A model generated the notes under the pieces. The model was not told where the DNA came from. It ran no database searches and worked only from the letters and a program-made list of their open reading frames with translations. The position numbers and the translations under genes are program-made. DNA of 64,000 nucleotides, from contig NC_083570.1 in assembly GCF_027579695.1 (NCBI RefSeq), forward strand, positions 100,821,963 to 100,885,962. Direction: 5' to 3'. This stretch comes from Neoarius graeffei. Lineage: Eukaryota; Chordata; Actinopteri; Siluriformes; Ariidae. Of this stretch, positions 10,869 to 21,599 are shown in pieces (the first letter of the stretch is position 1; the number at the start of each line of letters is the position of its first letter).

Positions 10869-11499
10869 GGGCGGCACGGTGGTGTAGTGGTTAGCGCGGT
10901 CACCTCACAGCAAGAAGGTTCTGGGTTCGAGCCCCGTGGCCGGCGAGGGCCTTTCTGTGTGGAGTTTGCATGTTCTCCCCGTGGGTTTCCTCCGGATGCT
11001 CCGGTTTTCCCCCACAGTCCAAAGACATGCAGGTTAGGTTAACTGGTGACTCTAAATCAGGGGTGCCCAAATTGATCCATAAAGGGCCATGTGGCTGCAG
11101 GTTTTCATTCCAGCCATGCAGCAGCACACCTGATTTGGCTCATTCAATCAACTGAACTGTCTTCACACAGTCAAATACTTGCAGCCACACCCACCCTTGA
11201 TTAAAGGGTGGGTGTGTCAGTTGATTGAATAAGCCAAATCAGGGTGCTGCTGCATGGCTGGAATGAAAACCTGCAGCCACATGGCCCTTTATGGATCAAT
11301 TTGGGCACCCCTGCTCTAAATTGACCGTAGGTGTGAATGTGAGTGTGAATGGTTGTCTGTGTCTATGTGTCAGCCCTGTGATGACCTGGCGACTTGTCCA
11401 GGGTGTACCCTGCCTTTCGCCCGTAGTCAGCTGGGATAGGCTCCAGCTTGCCTGCGACCCTGTAGAACAGGATAAAGCGGCTAGAGATAATGAGATGAG
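10869..11499 (+). mobile_element. SINE (dominant family) split by a hAT MITE
   Basis: The head GGGCGGCACGGTGG and the GATGA-type tail are both present, and a 12-bp duplication ATCTTCCTTCAT lies at 10857-10868 and 11500-11511. The SINE reads continuously except for 11058-11321, where a MITE plus its duplicated target interrupts it in the GACTCTAAATTGAC block. Confidence 0.95.
11058..11313. mobile_element. hAT-type foldback MITE nested in a SINE
   Basis: Terminal inverted repeats CAGGGGTGCCCAAATTGATC and inverse are flanked by a perfect 8-bp duplication CTCTAAAT at 11050-11057 and 11314-11321. The arms pair for most of the element (for example CATGTGGCTGCAGG with CCTGCAGCCACATG), so it folds into a long hairpin. 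The 8-bp duplication and CAGGGG ends are standard hAT marks. Confidence 0.95.
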
Positions 11500-11825
11500 A
11501 TCTTCCTTCATATTCATCATATAAGTGCTACTGCCTGAGGTTTGTTTTGCCTGGCGACACTTGTTTAACATTGTTGTCATTGCTGTGGTATAAGAGGAAT
11601 AAAACATTTTGGGACATGCTGCTATAAGAAAATAATCAACTACAGGGTGGTAACAGGAACTCCGCTTCAGGTGGCCTTCAAATAAAGCAGACAAATATGG
11701 AAAGTTTGCCAACAGTGTCTCTTTAATGACTCTCGTTTTAAAGATCGTACAAACCATGCGTCATGGCTGCTAGTTTGCATCGCATTACACATACTTTTAG
11801 CACACTCAGCTAGGCACTGTTCCCA

Positions 11826-12290
11826 TTTATCCCTCTTCCACCAACATGGAACAGGTTCCATTCTGGTTCTCGGACCAAGTTTTGAACCTTTTGGAGCATT
11901 TCGACCAAAAATAAATTGGTTCAGATCCTGAAAATTTATATAAATATAGCTGGATTTTCTAGCGTGAACCCTGATGACATCAGTGGGCGGGTCAGGTTGG
12001 AGAGGACGCAAAGTGCAGCAAGGGAAAAGGATAAAGTTTCAGGAAAAAAAACATTTGATAACAGAACAAAAGCTTGTCGGTAATCAGTGTGCTCTGCTAT
12101 CTTGCTACTACTGTTTACTCCTGTTGTGAATTCTACAGCACCGTCTGTTCACGGCGCGTTCTCGATTACAACGGTTTTGCTCAAAACTGGTGAAAACATG
12201 GGTTGGTTTGCTACCTGGCACCGAGATTCAAAATCCTGAACGGTTCAGGATTCAAGCACCTGTTCCTTGTTGGTTGAAAAGGAGCTATTG
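11826..12290. mobile_element. Probable inverted-repeat element
   Basis: CTTCCACCAACATGGAACAGG at the left is the approximate inverse of CCTGTTCCTTGTTGGTTGAAAAGG near 12260-12283. The general plan resembles the TTTTCCACC MITEs nearby but is more diverged. No duplication could be defined, so the limits are approximate. Confidence 0.45.
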
Positions 12291-12848
12291 GGATCAAGTA
12301 TAAATGAACAATTAAGCATCAACTGTTTTAGTGGCCTAATATTGTGGGACATATTTGCCAACTTTTGTAGTAAATGAGGTCAATAAGATTTTTTTCTTCT
12401 TTCAGCTATACATTTTGAAGCTTTCAGACCAAAGTCACAAATCATGCAGGTGGCATTGCTTTCATTAGGATTGCCCTACCCTCCTTTTTAAAGTTAACAT
12501 TTGAACGAATTGCAATTTCATAAGACAAAACTGCATTTTTAGTTTGAAAATGAAAAATTTCTCCACTCAGTTCTCATGACGAATGCAGCATTGATCTCAA
12601 AAGCCTCTTTGGAAGATGAATATACTTTCTTTGCTCATTGCTGCAGGTTATAACCTGCATGGGGGTGGATCTGGTTTTATTCCATCTACATTCACTGGAT
12701 ATGAGCAACTGCACACTTTGATTGGCTACTCTACTACTAGGATATCAGCTCGTTAGACTTGAGGCGATTTATGTTAAATTCAGTTACGATTACAATTGCA
12801 TCACGTACCATGATTAGGCCAAAAAAAAAAGTGTTTCCTATTACATGA
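12291..12848. other. nudcd2 intron, no gene seen
   Basis: AT-rich intronic sequence without recognisable coding or structured elements. Short open frames here have no family resemblance. Confidence 0.6.
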
Positions 12849-13759
12849 TAAAGCCCTGCACTCCCGCGAGAGTCCCGCGGGACAAATTTTGAAAGCTCAT
12901 TGCGGGCACGGGCGGGAGAGGTGATAAGCTGCAGTCCCGCTAACTAAAAACGTGTTTAAAGTAAAATTTATAAAATATTAATTTGTCTATCATATATAAT
13001 TTGTGGGGGCGGCACGGTGGTGTAGTGGTTAGCGCTGTCGCCTCACAGCAAGAAGGTCCTGGGTTCGAGCCCCGGGGCCGGCGAGGGCCTTTCTGTGTGG
13101 AGTTTGCATGTTCTCCCCATGTCTGCGTGGGTTTCCTCCGGGTGCTCCGGTTTCCCCCACAGTCCAAAGACATGCAGGTTAGGTTAACTGGTGACTCTAA
13201 ATTGAGCGTAGGTGTGAATGTGAGTGTGAATGGTTGTCTGTGTCTATGTGTCAGCCCTGTGATGACCTGGTGACTTGTCCAGGGTGTACCCCGCCTTTCG
13301 CCCGTAGTCAGCTGGGATAGGCTCCAGCTTGCCTGCGACCCTGTAGAAGGATAAAGCGGCTAGAGATAATGAGATGAGATATAATTTGTGCTGGATATTT
13401 TCTTCGGCATTAATAAAAACATTTTAAGATGCCTAAATTTGCGGATGTGGTCTAATCTCGCGTACGTTCCCGATTCCTTTCCGCTCTTCCATGTTTGAGA
13501 TCTCCGATCATGGCAGAAGAGCAGACTCTCTCTGTAAAGCCTCAGCTGCGCATGCCGCCTGGCAATGCACACCCTCGCTACGTGAAGGATCGGTCAGTGG
13601 AGAGCTTAGCTAAGCTCAGCATGTTTAATTCCCCAAGCCAATGACAAGAACATTCGTGAGAAATAACGCAAACGTCTGCATCATGCGGGATTTGCGGGTG
13701 GGAGCGGGCCAAAATATGGCGGGAGCGGGACTGAAAATTCTGTCCCGCACAGACCTCTA
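12849..13759. mobile_element. hAT-type MITE (CCCGC-rich ends), copy 1, with nested SINE
   Basis: The element is flanked by near-identical 8-bp repeats, TTACATGA at 12841-12848 and TTACATGC at 13760-13767. GC-rich stretches with CCCGC or GCGGG occur at both ends. The same family, in opposite orientation, is at 23425-24453. A SINE occupies 13006-13378, leaving about 525 bp of element. Confidence 0.82.
13006..13378 (+). mobile_element. SINE (dominant family) nested in a hAT MITE
   Basis: A full-length SINE is flanked by the 12-bp duplication ATATAATTTGTG at 12994-13005 and 13379-13390. Its nesting shows that it is younger than the surrounding MITE. Confidence 0.95.
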
Positions 13760-14083
13760 TTACATGCCTTGAAAAATTAGGGTAGGTCGATAGGGATTTT
13801 TAAAAATTTTTTGGAAGAAATGTTTCCATGGCTATCACCACTCCCCCCATATTCACAATAAAATATCCACCCACCCAGCACTCTTTGAATGCATGTTTGC
13901 AGGTATTCTGTTTTCAGAAAAACACTAAAGAACACTAAGATTTATTTCGAACCATACACAAACTTCACACTGTATATGTGCGTTGAACTGTAAAGATCAG
14001 CTGTTCGATGTTACTTCCCGTATAGCCTGTAGCAAATGTCCTTTATGCCTTTTTGAAGGCGCGTGTCACATACTTCAATAACT

Positions 14084-14452
14084 GTGTGGCAGTGGGGGCG
14101 TGGCCAAGCAGCAGTCTGTAAATGGAGGGTGGGGTCGGGGAAGGTAAGTGGCTAAGTCATTCCACCTGCTGTTGGACTGTAACAGTTCCTGATGTGGGTG
14201 GAGCACGGAAGCACGGCAGGCGAGAGTTGATGTTTACACACACTATTGAGCTTTGCAGCTTTCTTTCACTCACATGCGTTGTGGTCGGGGAGAGAGAGAC
14301 CCTTTTCTCTGCTTGCTCTCTCTCCCCTTTTATGCTCCATCCCTGTTACACGCACATTGACAGCAAGTGGAATGACTTGGCCACTTACCTTCCCCGACCC
14401 TGCCCTCCATTCACGGACTGCTGCTTGGCCACGCCCCTGCTGCCACAAACTG
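14084..14452. mobile_element. Foldback element with GGGGGCGTGGCCAAGCAGC arms
   Basis: GGGGGCGTGGCCAAGCAGCAG at the left pairs with CTGCTGCTTGGCCACGCCCC at the right, and pairing continues inward (AAGTCATTCCAC with GTGGAATGACTT). The outermost bases are TGTGGCAG and CTGCCACA, with a probable short AACTG-like flank. No protein is encoded. Confidence 0.78.
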
Positions 14453-15929
14453 TTTTTTAAATCTTATTCTCAGATCTGGTTTAACACCGTCTTTAGGACA
14501 ATATGGACAAATGTCTGTTCTTCCAAATCCACTGCTATAGTAGGCCATTTCAACAGGATCTGCACAGTTGAGAGGCATTCTGACACCACAAACTGAGGCA
14601 AGAAAATGTTCGGCAGGTATTACTGGCACCCTGCAAGAGTACTTCATGCATATTTTCTATATTTACTCTAGAACTACTGGTACAAGCTAACAAATCTTCA
14701 ATGTCTTTAAATGTCTCTTTTTCTAGCGACATAATGTGTCTAAGACTGGGCTTGCGATGTGCAAGACACCCGTCTTTTAGCACACAAACCACTGCCATTT
14801 TCGTTGCTTCCTGTTAGAGGTAGTCACGCGCATGGGTACAGTCGGCTGTTTATGGTGCGAGAGACACTCGCGCTATGCATAATGTACGGACATTGGTCGA
14901 TAATCAGGGACAACTACGCCATGTGCATCGCCTGAACGTTTTGTAGACTGAGAGGGGGTCGGAGTCACGGGTCGATCAGGTAACCGGAAACAGTTTTTTT
15001 TTAAGCCTTATTACTTGAGCACAATTACAGCAAATACTATGCCAAACTCTGTTATGGGTAAGTGCTTTTGACCTATTTGGGCACTTCTGAGCAATACTAT
15101 TCAATGAATCAAATGATGAAAAAGAATAAGTGTTAGTTTTACTTGCATTTATAATTTTTCCATTTGTAATGTAGAACTGACCAGTGTACATTTAAAAGTG
15201 CAAGAGACTGAAAACATACAATTTATTTCTGATGAGCAGATCAGTTGATGTGTGCTCTGTATGGACTACAATGGAAAAATGACTGAGCAGGTTTTTGTTT
15301 TTCCCCCTCAGAGTTAAAAATCTCAAAATAGTTAATTTTGCTCCATTTTGAGAAATTGAGTTGGAGCAAAATTAGAGGAATTGTGTAACAGTTGTGGTTC
15401 TGAACTAAAGTAAAATAGTACAAGAGTTAATTTCAAGACACACTGAAGTCAAATACCAGATGAATGGTGTTTGTAGAAAGCAGTTTTAGAACAGTGGTGG
15501 AATGTGTGAAAAAACATGACCTTACCCATCGGGACTTGACCTGATGGGATTGATTTGGCAGTGGTTTTCACTCTTCTCATTGAAAGGAATGGAAATTTTT
15601 ACCCTTCTCATTGAATACCCCTCCCACTGCCAACCCTTTATCCTAAAATAGGACTTTTTTTTATGGCCAGTTAGTTGTCAATCAATGGAGCAGAATCACC
15701 AAGTGATACAGTTCATCACAATGGGTAAGGGTTTTTTTTTCCCCCCCCACATGTTCCAATAGTTCTAAAACTGCATTTTAGAGCGCTTTTTTGAAAGTAC
15801 AATCATGACATACTACAGAGATATTATTGTAGCTGAATACAAGGTCATATGAATTTTGAAAATACTTGATTTGTTGAAATTGAGAGTATACTAAAGGGCA
15901 ACTTTTACTCCGGTGTAACACCGGGGCTG
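14453..15929. other. nudcd2 intron, unassigned
   Basis: The minus strand of 14411-14800 has short open frames rich in Cys and His (for example a CPYC motif), but I recognise no family and they are broken by stops. The rest is AT-rich intron. A GATCAGGTAACCGGAAACA segment near 14973 resembles one near 25258, suggesting a shared repeat. Confidence 0.4.
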
Positions 15930-15934
15930 CCCTA

Positions 15935-16577
15935 GTAGTGTGTTCACATGGTACAAAGTTATGGGTGTAACCCCTGAAAGCTGCTTAAACCGGTGCAAAT
16001 CTAACCCTGCTCAGGAGGTGGTTTAAGAAATTTACTCCGGAGTAAATGCTAGTTTGTGGGGCAGCACTGATATAAAATGGGACGTCTGAACGCTACAGGG
16101 GTAGACTCGCTACGTGTGAGGAGGGTTGATTACATACGGGCATTGCATAATTTGCATTCTGGTATTTTGCGCTTCCAAATTGGCGAATATCAACAACAAT
16201 CTTCCAGTGTTGCCAGATGGGGTGGTTTTAAGTGCATTTTGGCAGATTTGAACACATTTTGGGCTAGAAAACGTCAGCAGTATCTGGCAACATTGGTGTC
16301 TTCATCCACGTTGTTTTCCCGGCGCTTGGTGATGCCATGACAACCGGGAAAAGGAAGTACGCATGCGTGAAAATGTACATTTCATTTCTGCATTACTACT
16401 ATTGTATAGCACGGTTGCAAAAACTGCCATGTGAATGCAAGTGGGGCTGCACTGGTGCTAACACGCTTCTCTCTAGTAAGCAGGTTTGTGACGTGTGAAC
16501 GGTCCACAAAATTTACACCGGTGTAAGATATCACAAAATACATCGGTGCAAATATGGGCCGTGTGAACACCCCTGAT
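15935..16577. mobile_element. Probable MITE with GTGTTCACA ends
   Basis: GTGTGTTCACATGG at the left is the approximate inverse of CCGTGTGAACACCC at the right, and ACACCGG or CCGGTGT motifs recur near both ends. Limits and superfamily are uncertain. Confidence 0.5.
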
Positions 16578-16603
16578 GTCATGTGTGCTCGAAAATACCC
16601 TCA

Positions 16604-17062
16604 TGCCCCTTTTTCACCAAAGCAGTTCCAGGGCTGGTTCAGGGCCGGGCCAGGGCTTAGTTTGGAACCGGGTTTTCTGTTTCCACTGACAAAGAACTGG
16701 CTCTGGGGCCAGAAAAACCAGTTCCAGGCTAGCACCAACTCTCTGCTGGGCCAGAGGAAAGAACCGCTTGTGTATGTATGTGTGTGTGGGGGGGGAGTTA
16801 AGACTGCGAAAGATCGCCATTAAGCGATGAGAAGCAGCAGCAGCACAAACGCGAAGTCATCCATTATTATTGTTGCTGCTTTTTCCGTGTTTTTGCTTCG
16901 ATATTCACGCCAAGGTTTATGCAAACGTAGTGACATAACTGACGTAATGACGCGTCTTCTCTTAGCACTGCAAGCGATGGAAAAGCAAGCTGGTTCTCAG
17001 CTGGCTCGCACGTTGAACGAGTTGTGAACCAGCCCTGGAACTGATTTGGTGGAAAAGGGGCA
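16604..17062. mobile_element. TNA-target MITE, CCCCTTTTCCACCAAA family, copy 2
   Basis: It begins TGCCCCTTTTTCACC and ends GGTGGAAAAGGGGCA, with a 3-bp TCA duplication at 16601-16603 and 17063-17065. It is in the opposite internal orientation to copy 1: the AGTTAAGACTGCGAAAGATCGCC part appears reversed. Confidence 0.88.
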
Positions 17063-17638
17063 TCAGACCCCAGAGGGTTAAAGTCTACTGACCTTGCAGG
17101 TCAATGGGCCAAAGATGTAAGTATACAAGGTATCAATGTTCACTTATTACCATTAGTGGTACCTTTTGATTGTAATCAATTACCCCATGTCTAGCTCATA
17201 TACTACAAGTGGAGAAAAACAAAATGGTGGTGTTGAACAGGATGAAAAACCTACTTAAACCTCAAAAAAAAAAAAAATTGGGGTAAAAACCATTTTTTCC
17301 AACAATTACCTGTTATCAGTTTGTTAATCATTCCAGCTTAGAATGTAGTCAGATGTGTTGTCTAACATTGAATGTCAAAAAAAAACCTCCCCTTTCCCCA
17401 ATGCAGTGAAAAGATTGGGCAGAAGAAAAAAAAAAAAAAAAAAAAAAGAGTATATTCCACTCCATCTCATCTGTACATGGCTTATAGCCAACTCGGCACT
17501 GCACACCTCATGTACAACTCGATTGTGTGGAATAACACTGAAGGAATAGCCAGTGCATATGCATGGTTGCAGTGTTTGTACATCAGAGTCGAGCTGTTTC
17601 TTCACCCACTTACCTGATTTCTTTCTGGTCCTTTACAG

Positions 17639-17722
17639 AATCCTGGCTTTGACTTCAGTGGTGCAGAAATCTCTGGAAACTTTCATGGTGGCGGACCAGA
17701 TTTCAGCAGTTTACAGAAATAG
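17639..17722 (+). CDS. nudcd2: nudcd2 last coding exon
   Basis: Following a pyrimidine-rich acceptor (CTTTACAG), this exon reads NPGFDFSGAEISGN, a short variable linker, and GGPDFSSLQK, then TAG. This is the conserved C-terminal tail of vertebrate NUDCD2. It continues in phase 0 from the exon at 8042-8193. The stop at 17720-17722 is followed by a short 3' UTR. Confidence 0.97.
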   Translation, partial: NPGFDFSGAEISGNFHGGGPDFSSLQK

Positions 17723-17845
17723 CTTCCAAATTTAAGAGGATAAGAACTTTACTGCCTGCAGGAGGTTTTTTGATGACTGGGACATTGTACTTGAGGCACA
17801 GTATTTCCTAACTAATTAAACTCGTGCATATGTACAGATGCAATG

Positions 17846-17851
17846 AATAAA
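17846..17851 (+). terminator. Poly(A) signal of nudcd2
   Basis: AATAAA lies 124 nt after the nudcd2 stop and is followed by a GT-rich stretch (ATGTGTGTTT), the usual downstream element. This makes the 3' UTR about 145 nt. Confidence 0.85.
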
Positions 17852-18041
17852 ATGTGTGTTTAAAGCAACACTTTCTTCAAGTCTTCACCCTAGCATGGTG
17901 CTAGGTCCCCCCCCCCCCCCAGGATAGTGGAATAATTAAAGACCTGGCCACACTGTTTGCTGAAAGGCCATATGATTTAGAAGCAAAGTAAATCTTGTTT
18001 TTGATAAAAGACGAACGAGTCAGGTTGGCATTTCAATAAGT

Positions 18042-18047
18042 TTTATT
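18042..18047 (-). terminator. Poly(A) signal of ccng1
   Basis: AATAAA on the minus strand (TTTATT on plus) lies about 620 nt after the ccng1 stop. It faces the nudcd2 signal across about 190 bp, so the two genes end tail to tail. Confidence 0.8.
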
Positions 18048-18667
18048 GAAAGGTCCACTTTCAGGGTACAAGTCATTAGTTACCCATTTACTCAGTCAAG
18101 AGGAAGAAAACAAATCTTAGCTTTGATTTGTAGAACAAAAATGAAATTGTCCTAATTAATTTACACACAGGGTCTAATTGTTTAATTTTTAAACCTGGAC
18201 CTACAAAAGCCGAAGTGTGTTAAGGTCAGCTGTGTTAATGTTCAGGGTCATGTGACCTTAGAACGGCACTGAACAAGAAAAGAAACTTCTATAAGTCACC
18301 TTGGGCAGGAGTGTGCTAGAGGACAGTAACAACCTAGGGTGGGAGTTAAGGGTTTTGGGCCCGATTTCTTGGTTCCTCTGATGTTCGTCTTATCACAAAA
18401 CCCTTCTCCCTCCTCTTCCACATGGTGGACTGAGGACCTAGGCGGTTCAATACTTTCAACGACTTTAAACAACCGGCGCAAATCAGGCGCCGATTCAAGG
18501 AGTGCTGTGTACACACACTCGAGCCAGTCAAACCAGGGAGGAATGACCCTCTCTGGCTGATAGCTAAACACTCGACCAGGATCTTCCAAAGTCAAATACT
18601 TGCATGCTTAAGGAGGAGAAAAAAAAAAAAAAAGCACAAAAAAAAAAAAGTCTCACACTGCAAGGGT
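18048..18667 (-). other. ccng1 3' UTR with an unassigned open frame
   Basis: This is the presumptive 3' UTR between the ccng1 stop and its poly(A) signal. It contains two A/T homopolymer runs near 18617-18650 and, from 18595 down to 18296, a 99-codon minus-strand open frame. The frame's composition (for example VIPPWFDWLECVYTALLE, then EPPRSSVHHVEEEGEGF) looks protein-like. A pyrimidine tract ending in CCTTAAG precedes the frame, so an alternative last exon is conceivable. I do not recognise the protein family. Confidence 0.5.
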
Positions 18668-18859
18668 TTAAGAGGTGGATTCAGGGATAGTGGGGAGATG
18701 AGCGATCTTGTAGTAGCTGTGCTTCAGCTGGCGTGCTGTTCGTCCTGAGATGATCCAGCGCAGTCTCTGGCTGTTCGGCTTCCAACACTTGGTGGCGGAA
18801 TATTCAGCCAGGCACTTGGAGATGAGCTCCCTCAGACACACCAAGTCCCCATCTTTAAT
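18668..18859 (-). CDS. ccng1: ccng1 exon 6 (C-terminus and stop)
   Basis: After the acceptor TTCTGCTAG, 63 codons and TAA encode the cyclin G C-terminal tail: ELISKCLAEYSATKCWKPN, then RWIISGRTARQLKHSYY and HLPTIPE near the end. The RTARQLKHSYY and LPTIPE blocks are hallmarks of cyclin G1. The exon joins the exon at 21270 in phase 0. The stop is at 18670-18668. Confidence 0.97.
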   Translation of the reverse strand: MKDGDLVCLRELISKCLAEYSATKCWKPNSQRLRWIISGRTARQLKHSYYKIAHLPTIPESTS

Positions 18860-19144
18860 CTAGCAGAAGCACAAACAGTTTCAAAATGACGACACTTTGC
18901 TTGTACCCAAAACTGGAAGGCATGATCAATTAACCAACATCTACCAGATCAATAATTAGGAGTGCAACTCTGACAATATGGACTGACATCTGATTTAAAT
19001 CAATAGGCTAGCAAACTGATGTAGAGCTCAGTCAATAATCCTAGATAAGGACTGGCAAGACGGCCATGTACTCCATGCTGCTAAACTCAAGCTGTGGGTC
19101 TTAATTTGCAAAACATGGATTTAGACACCATCCCTGTGTCTGAA

Positions 19145-19390
19145 ATAACTGTCAAAGTCCTTCCCACACCATGTGGCGCATAGGCCGGTGCTGATCTCCA
19201 TTTCTGTAGCCCCGTTACATAGCTAGGGTTACAGTGAGGGGCTGGTCCTCTGGTAACCACGAGAGTTTTGACTCCCCACTCGCATCTGTATTGCAGTGTG
19301 CCTTGCCAGATGGCAGTAGATACCATTTTTATGATCGTTGTTGGTATGACCCAACCAGGAAGCAGACACGCCAACCACTAGGCCAGCTCA
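19145..19390 (-). mobile_element. Second SINE family, copy with deleted box B region
   Basis: On the minus strand it reads GGCCTAGTGGTTGGCGTGTC at the head, then CTACTGCCATCTGGCAAGGC and GTAACCCTAGCTATGTAA. The same blocks occur in the copy at 45924-46200. Relative to that copy, about 30 bp around the GATCGCGAGTTCTACTCG box B region are missing. Limits are approximate. Confidence 0.8.
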
Positions 19391-19406
19391 CAGTTAACTC
19401 CCTCGT

Positions 19407-19755
19407 TCACTACTCCCTGTATAGTGAGCTTGATAAAATGACTCCAACACTACTCTGCCATGCTGTTTTTACAATCACACAAAACATGCCAGATCAGTTA
19501 ACTGGTGAGTTTTCAAAATCACTACATGCATATTTCTGATAAATACATTATATGGAGCACATTTCTTACATTAGTAAATACAAAGTACTTTGTCTGCTGC
19601 ATCTTTCAGTTCATTTAAATCAAGGCTCAATACTTTCTTCTTAATCAAATTTGAGGCTTTTGATTTGATTTCCTTCAATACAACTGCAATGCATGGTGGG
19701 ATATGTTGAGTGCACTATAGCTATAGGGTGTAAATTCTCACTATACAGGGAGTGA
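19407..19755. mobile_element. Small MITE with CTCCCTGTATAGTGAG ends
   Basis: CTCCCTGTATAGTGAG near the left end pairs with CTCACTATACAGGGAG at the right, 350 bp apart, with no coding frame between. The target-site duplication is not clear. Confidence 0.7.
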
Positions 19756-19977
19756 TTTCAGACAAGGCATGTTTTATCAAGGAACTCACAGTACAATAAT
19801 TTAATAATCTCTGCTGTTCACCAGAGTGTGTAGACCTACATGTTTTAGGAGCCTCATTACAGCCACTAATGCATGTTTGCTGAAAAACTCAGTGCAAGTA
19901 TTCTTAAACCCTTATGCTAGTGATTAGGGCTACCAGTTCTCACTACTTCTCCCATCATAATAGATACTTAACCACAC

Positions 19978-21105
19978 CCTTAAAGTGCATATTCTGGACC
20001 AATTGTTTTGTTATATGAAAGCATGTCCCTTTACACACTCATCCAGAAGGGTAATTTTGCACAAGGCCATCTGTCTGCAGCCGGGGGGGAGGAATGAGAG
20101 AATCCCAAGGGAGTCTGGAGCCAGATTCATGATGCTACCTGCAGAAGCACCAGCAGGCTGCAGAAGCTTGCCGTTTCAGTGCACAGCCTGTGTAGACCAA
20201 GTGCTCCCATTGTCCAGTCTTTTGGGGAATGAGTACTAATCCCATCATGATTGGTGTTGCTACACCCTCCTATGATACATCTGTTAACCATTTTAATAAT
20301 TACACGATAACACTGAAGAAAGCTGCAGAAAACCACCAGGTTGTTTTCTCAAACAAGCCAGCGCTGACGTTGAAGGCCTCTGCATGCTCTTGCGACAAGG
20401 CTTTTGCAGATAGCTTTTCGCAGACAGTTGTAATTTATCGTTGAGTGGGGAGTAATAGGCATGCGCGATGTTATTCACCGCCACAATGCAAGGGGGTGTG
20501 AAGTCACGAAATCGCTAGGAGTAGTTGGTGGGTGTGGTTAGTGGAGTGTTTATCCTCCGGTTACTTATAATGACTAGAACTGGAGTCGTATAGATGTACG
20601 TACTTACTCACTTCCTCAATCAACCGCTCTTCGTGCTGCTCCATCTTCGCTCGTGTTTTTAAAAATGGCGGTCGTGAAAACAAACCAAACCGGGAAGGTA
20701 GGGAAGTGGAAGTGCGTGTACAGCGGATGTAGATTGGACCAATCAGAGCCCTCTTGTCTGTGAGGCTTCTGCGGTGGTCACAATTTTTTGGGAGGTGCAC
20801 GCAGAGCGTCTGCGAAGGTGGGGGGGCTATGCAGACACTGACGCTATCTGCGAGGACTGGGTTGTCAGCATAAATTGGCCTTTAGGATTCAGAGGGAGGC
20901 GTCCCACACATGACATCACGAAAATCAATGTTTGCCAGGAAATCCAAATGCCAAGTTTTCAGAGGCGGACCAATTCATCTCAAATGGCTTGATTTCAACT
21001 GAATTTCTGGTATCGCGCAAGGTTTAAAAAAAAAAAGTTTAATATAAAATAGGAGAATTACATTGATCTTGCTCCTGAATTTACCCGAGATATGCACTTT
21101 AAAGC
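19978..21105 (-). mobile_element. Degenerate DNA transposon with THAP-like and MADF-like fragments
   Basis: Ends CTTAAAGTGCATAT and ATATGCACTTTAAAG are inverse. On the minus strand near 20290-20150 a fragment begins MVNRCIIGGCSNT, the usual start of a THAP zinc finger (C-x4-C here), followed by HSPKD, close to the family FPKD. Farther right on the minus strand near 20641-20561 is MEQHEERLIEEVSKYVHLYD, resembling the start of MADF/Myb-like domains of PIF/Harbinger accessory proteins. Both are short and broken. The assignment is by motif only. Confidence 0.6.
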
Positions 21106-21269
21106 CCCAGGCCTTCTAGAGTCAGAGATCGTCCTTGTGAGCTTGAACAATGGTATTTTACACATGGTCCCACGTCAGTGTGAGCTGTGTTAATGCAAGT
21201 CAGTGCATTTTGCTTCTCTTGTATTAGTACACAAGTACCCTTTTTAAAAAAAAAAAAATGAAAACTTAC

Positions 21270-21380
21270 GGTCAGTTGGTCCTGAAGATTCTTCACAGCC
21301 TCTCTCAGAGCTTCTACCGACTCAGACTGGTGTTGCTCCTCAACTTCAAGGGCCAGCAATGCCAGCGCAACCAATGATGG
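21270..21380 (-). CDS. ccng1: ccng1 exon 5
   Basis: Acceptor CTTGATCAG precedes 37 codons, starting PSLVALALLALEVEEQ and ending KNLQDQLT, then the donor ACC/GTAAGT. It matches the second cyclin-fold region of cyclin G1, where the family has PSVLALS-x2-ALE. Both splice junctions are in phase 0. Confidence 0.95.
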
Positions 21381-21599
21381 CTGATCAAGAACATTAGTCA
21401 GCAAGTCAGAAAACAATGGAGAGCTTTACAAAGGTATTGTATTAAAGAGTTACTGTAAAAGTTCCTGAACAGTGCTGTGTCATTTGGATAACAGAGTGCC
21501 ACTAATTATCTACCTCAGGTTCAGTGAACAAGCGTACTCTGAGCACAATATCCCCTGCTGGAAACTCTACCATATCGCTGTTAAAACGCAACTGAATTG

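Larger units (their letters stand above)
9262..11560. repeat. Interspersed repeat, copy A (partner near 53390-55325)
   Basis: Outside its nested insertions this segment matches the region starting near 53390. Shared text includes GAGTCCACCAGGGGG, CATGAAACTTTCAGGATAGA, GTCTCAAATAGAACCTCC, and the end segment GAGGTTTGTTTTGCCTGGC. Copy A was later invaded by two SINEs and a TNA-target MITE; copy B holds different insertions. The superfamily is not recognised; no intact protein is encoded. Confidence 0.75.

Noticed and set aside
11296-12011. Minus-strand frames of 114-153 codons near 11296-12011
   Set aside because: They run through a SINE, a MITE junction and unique intron, with no family similarity.
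14122-14596. Plus-strand frames of 112 and 116 codons
   Set aside because: They lie within the foldback element arms at 14084-14452 and show no conserved motif.
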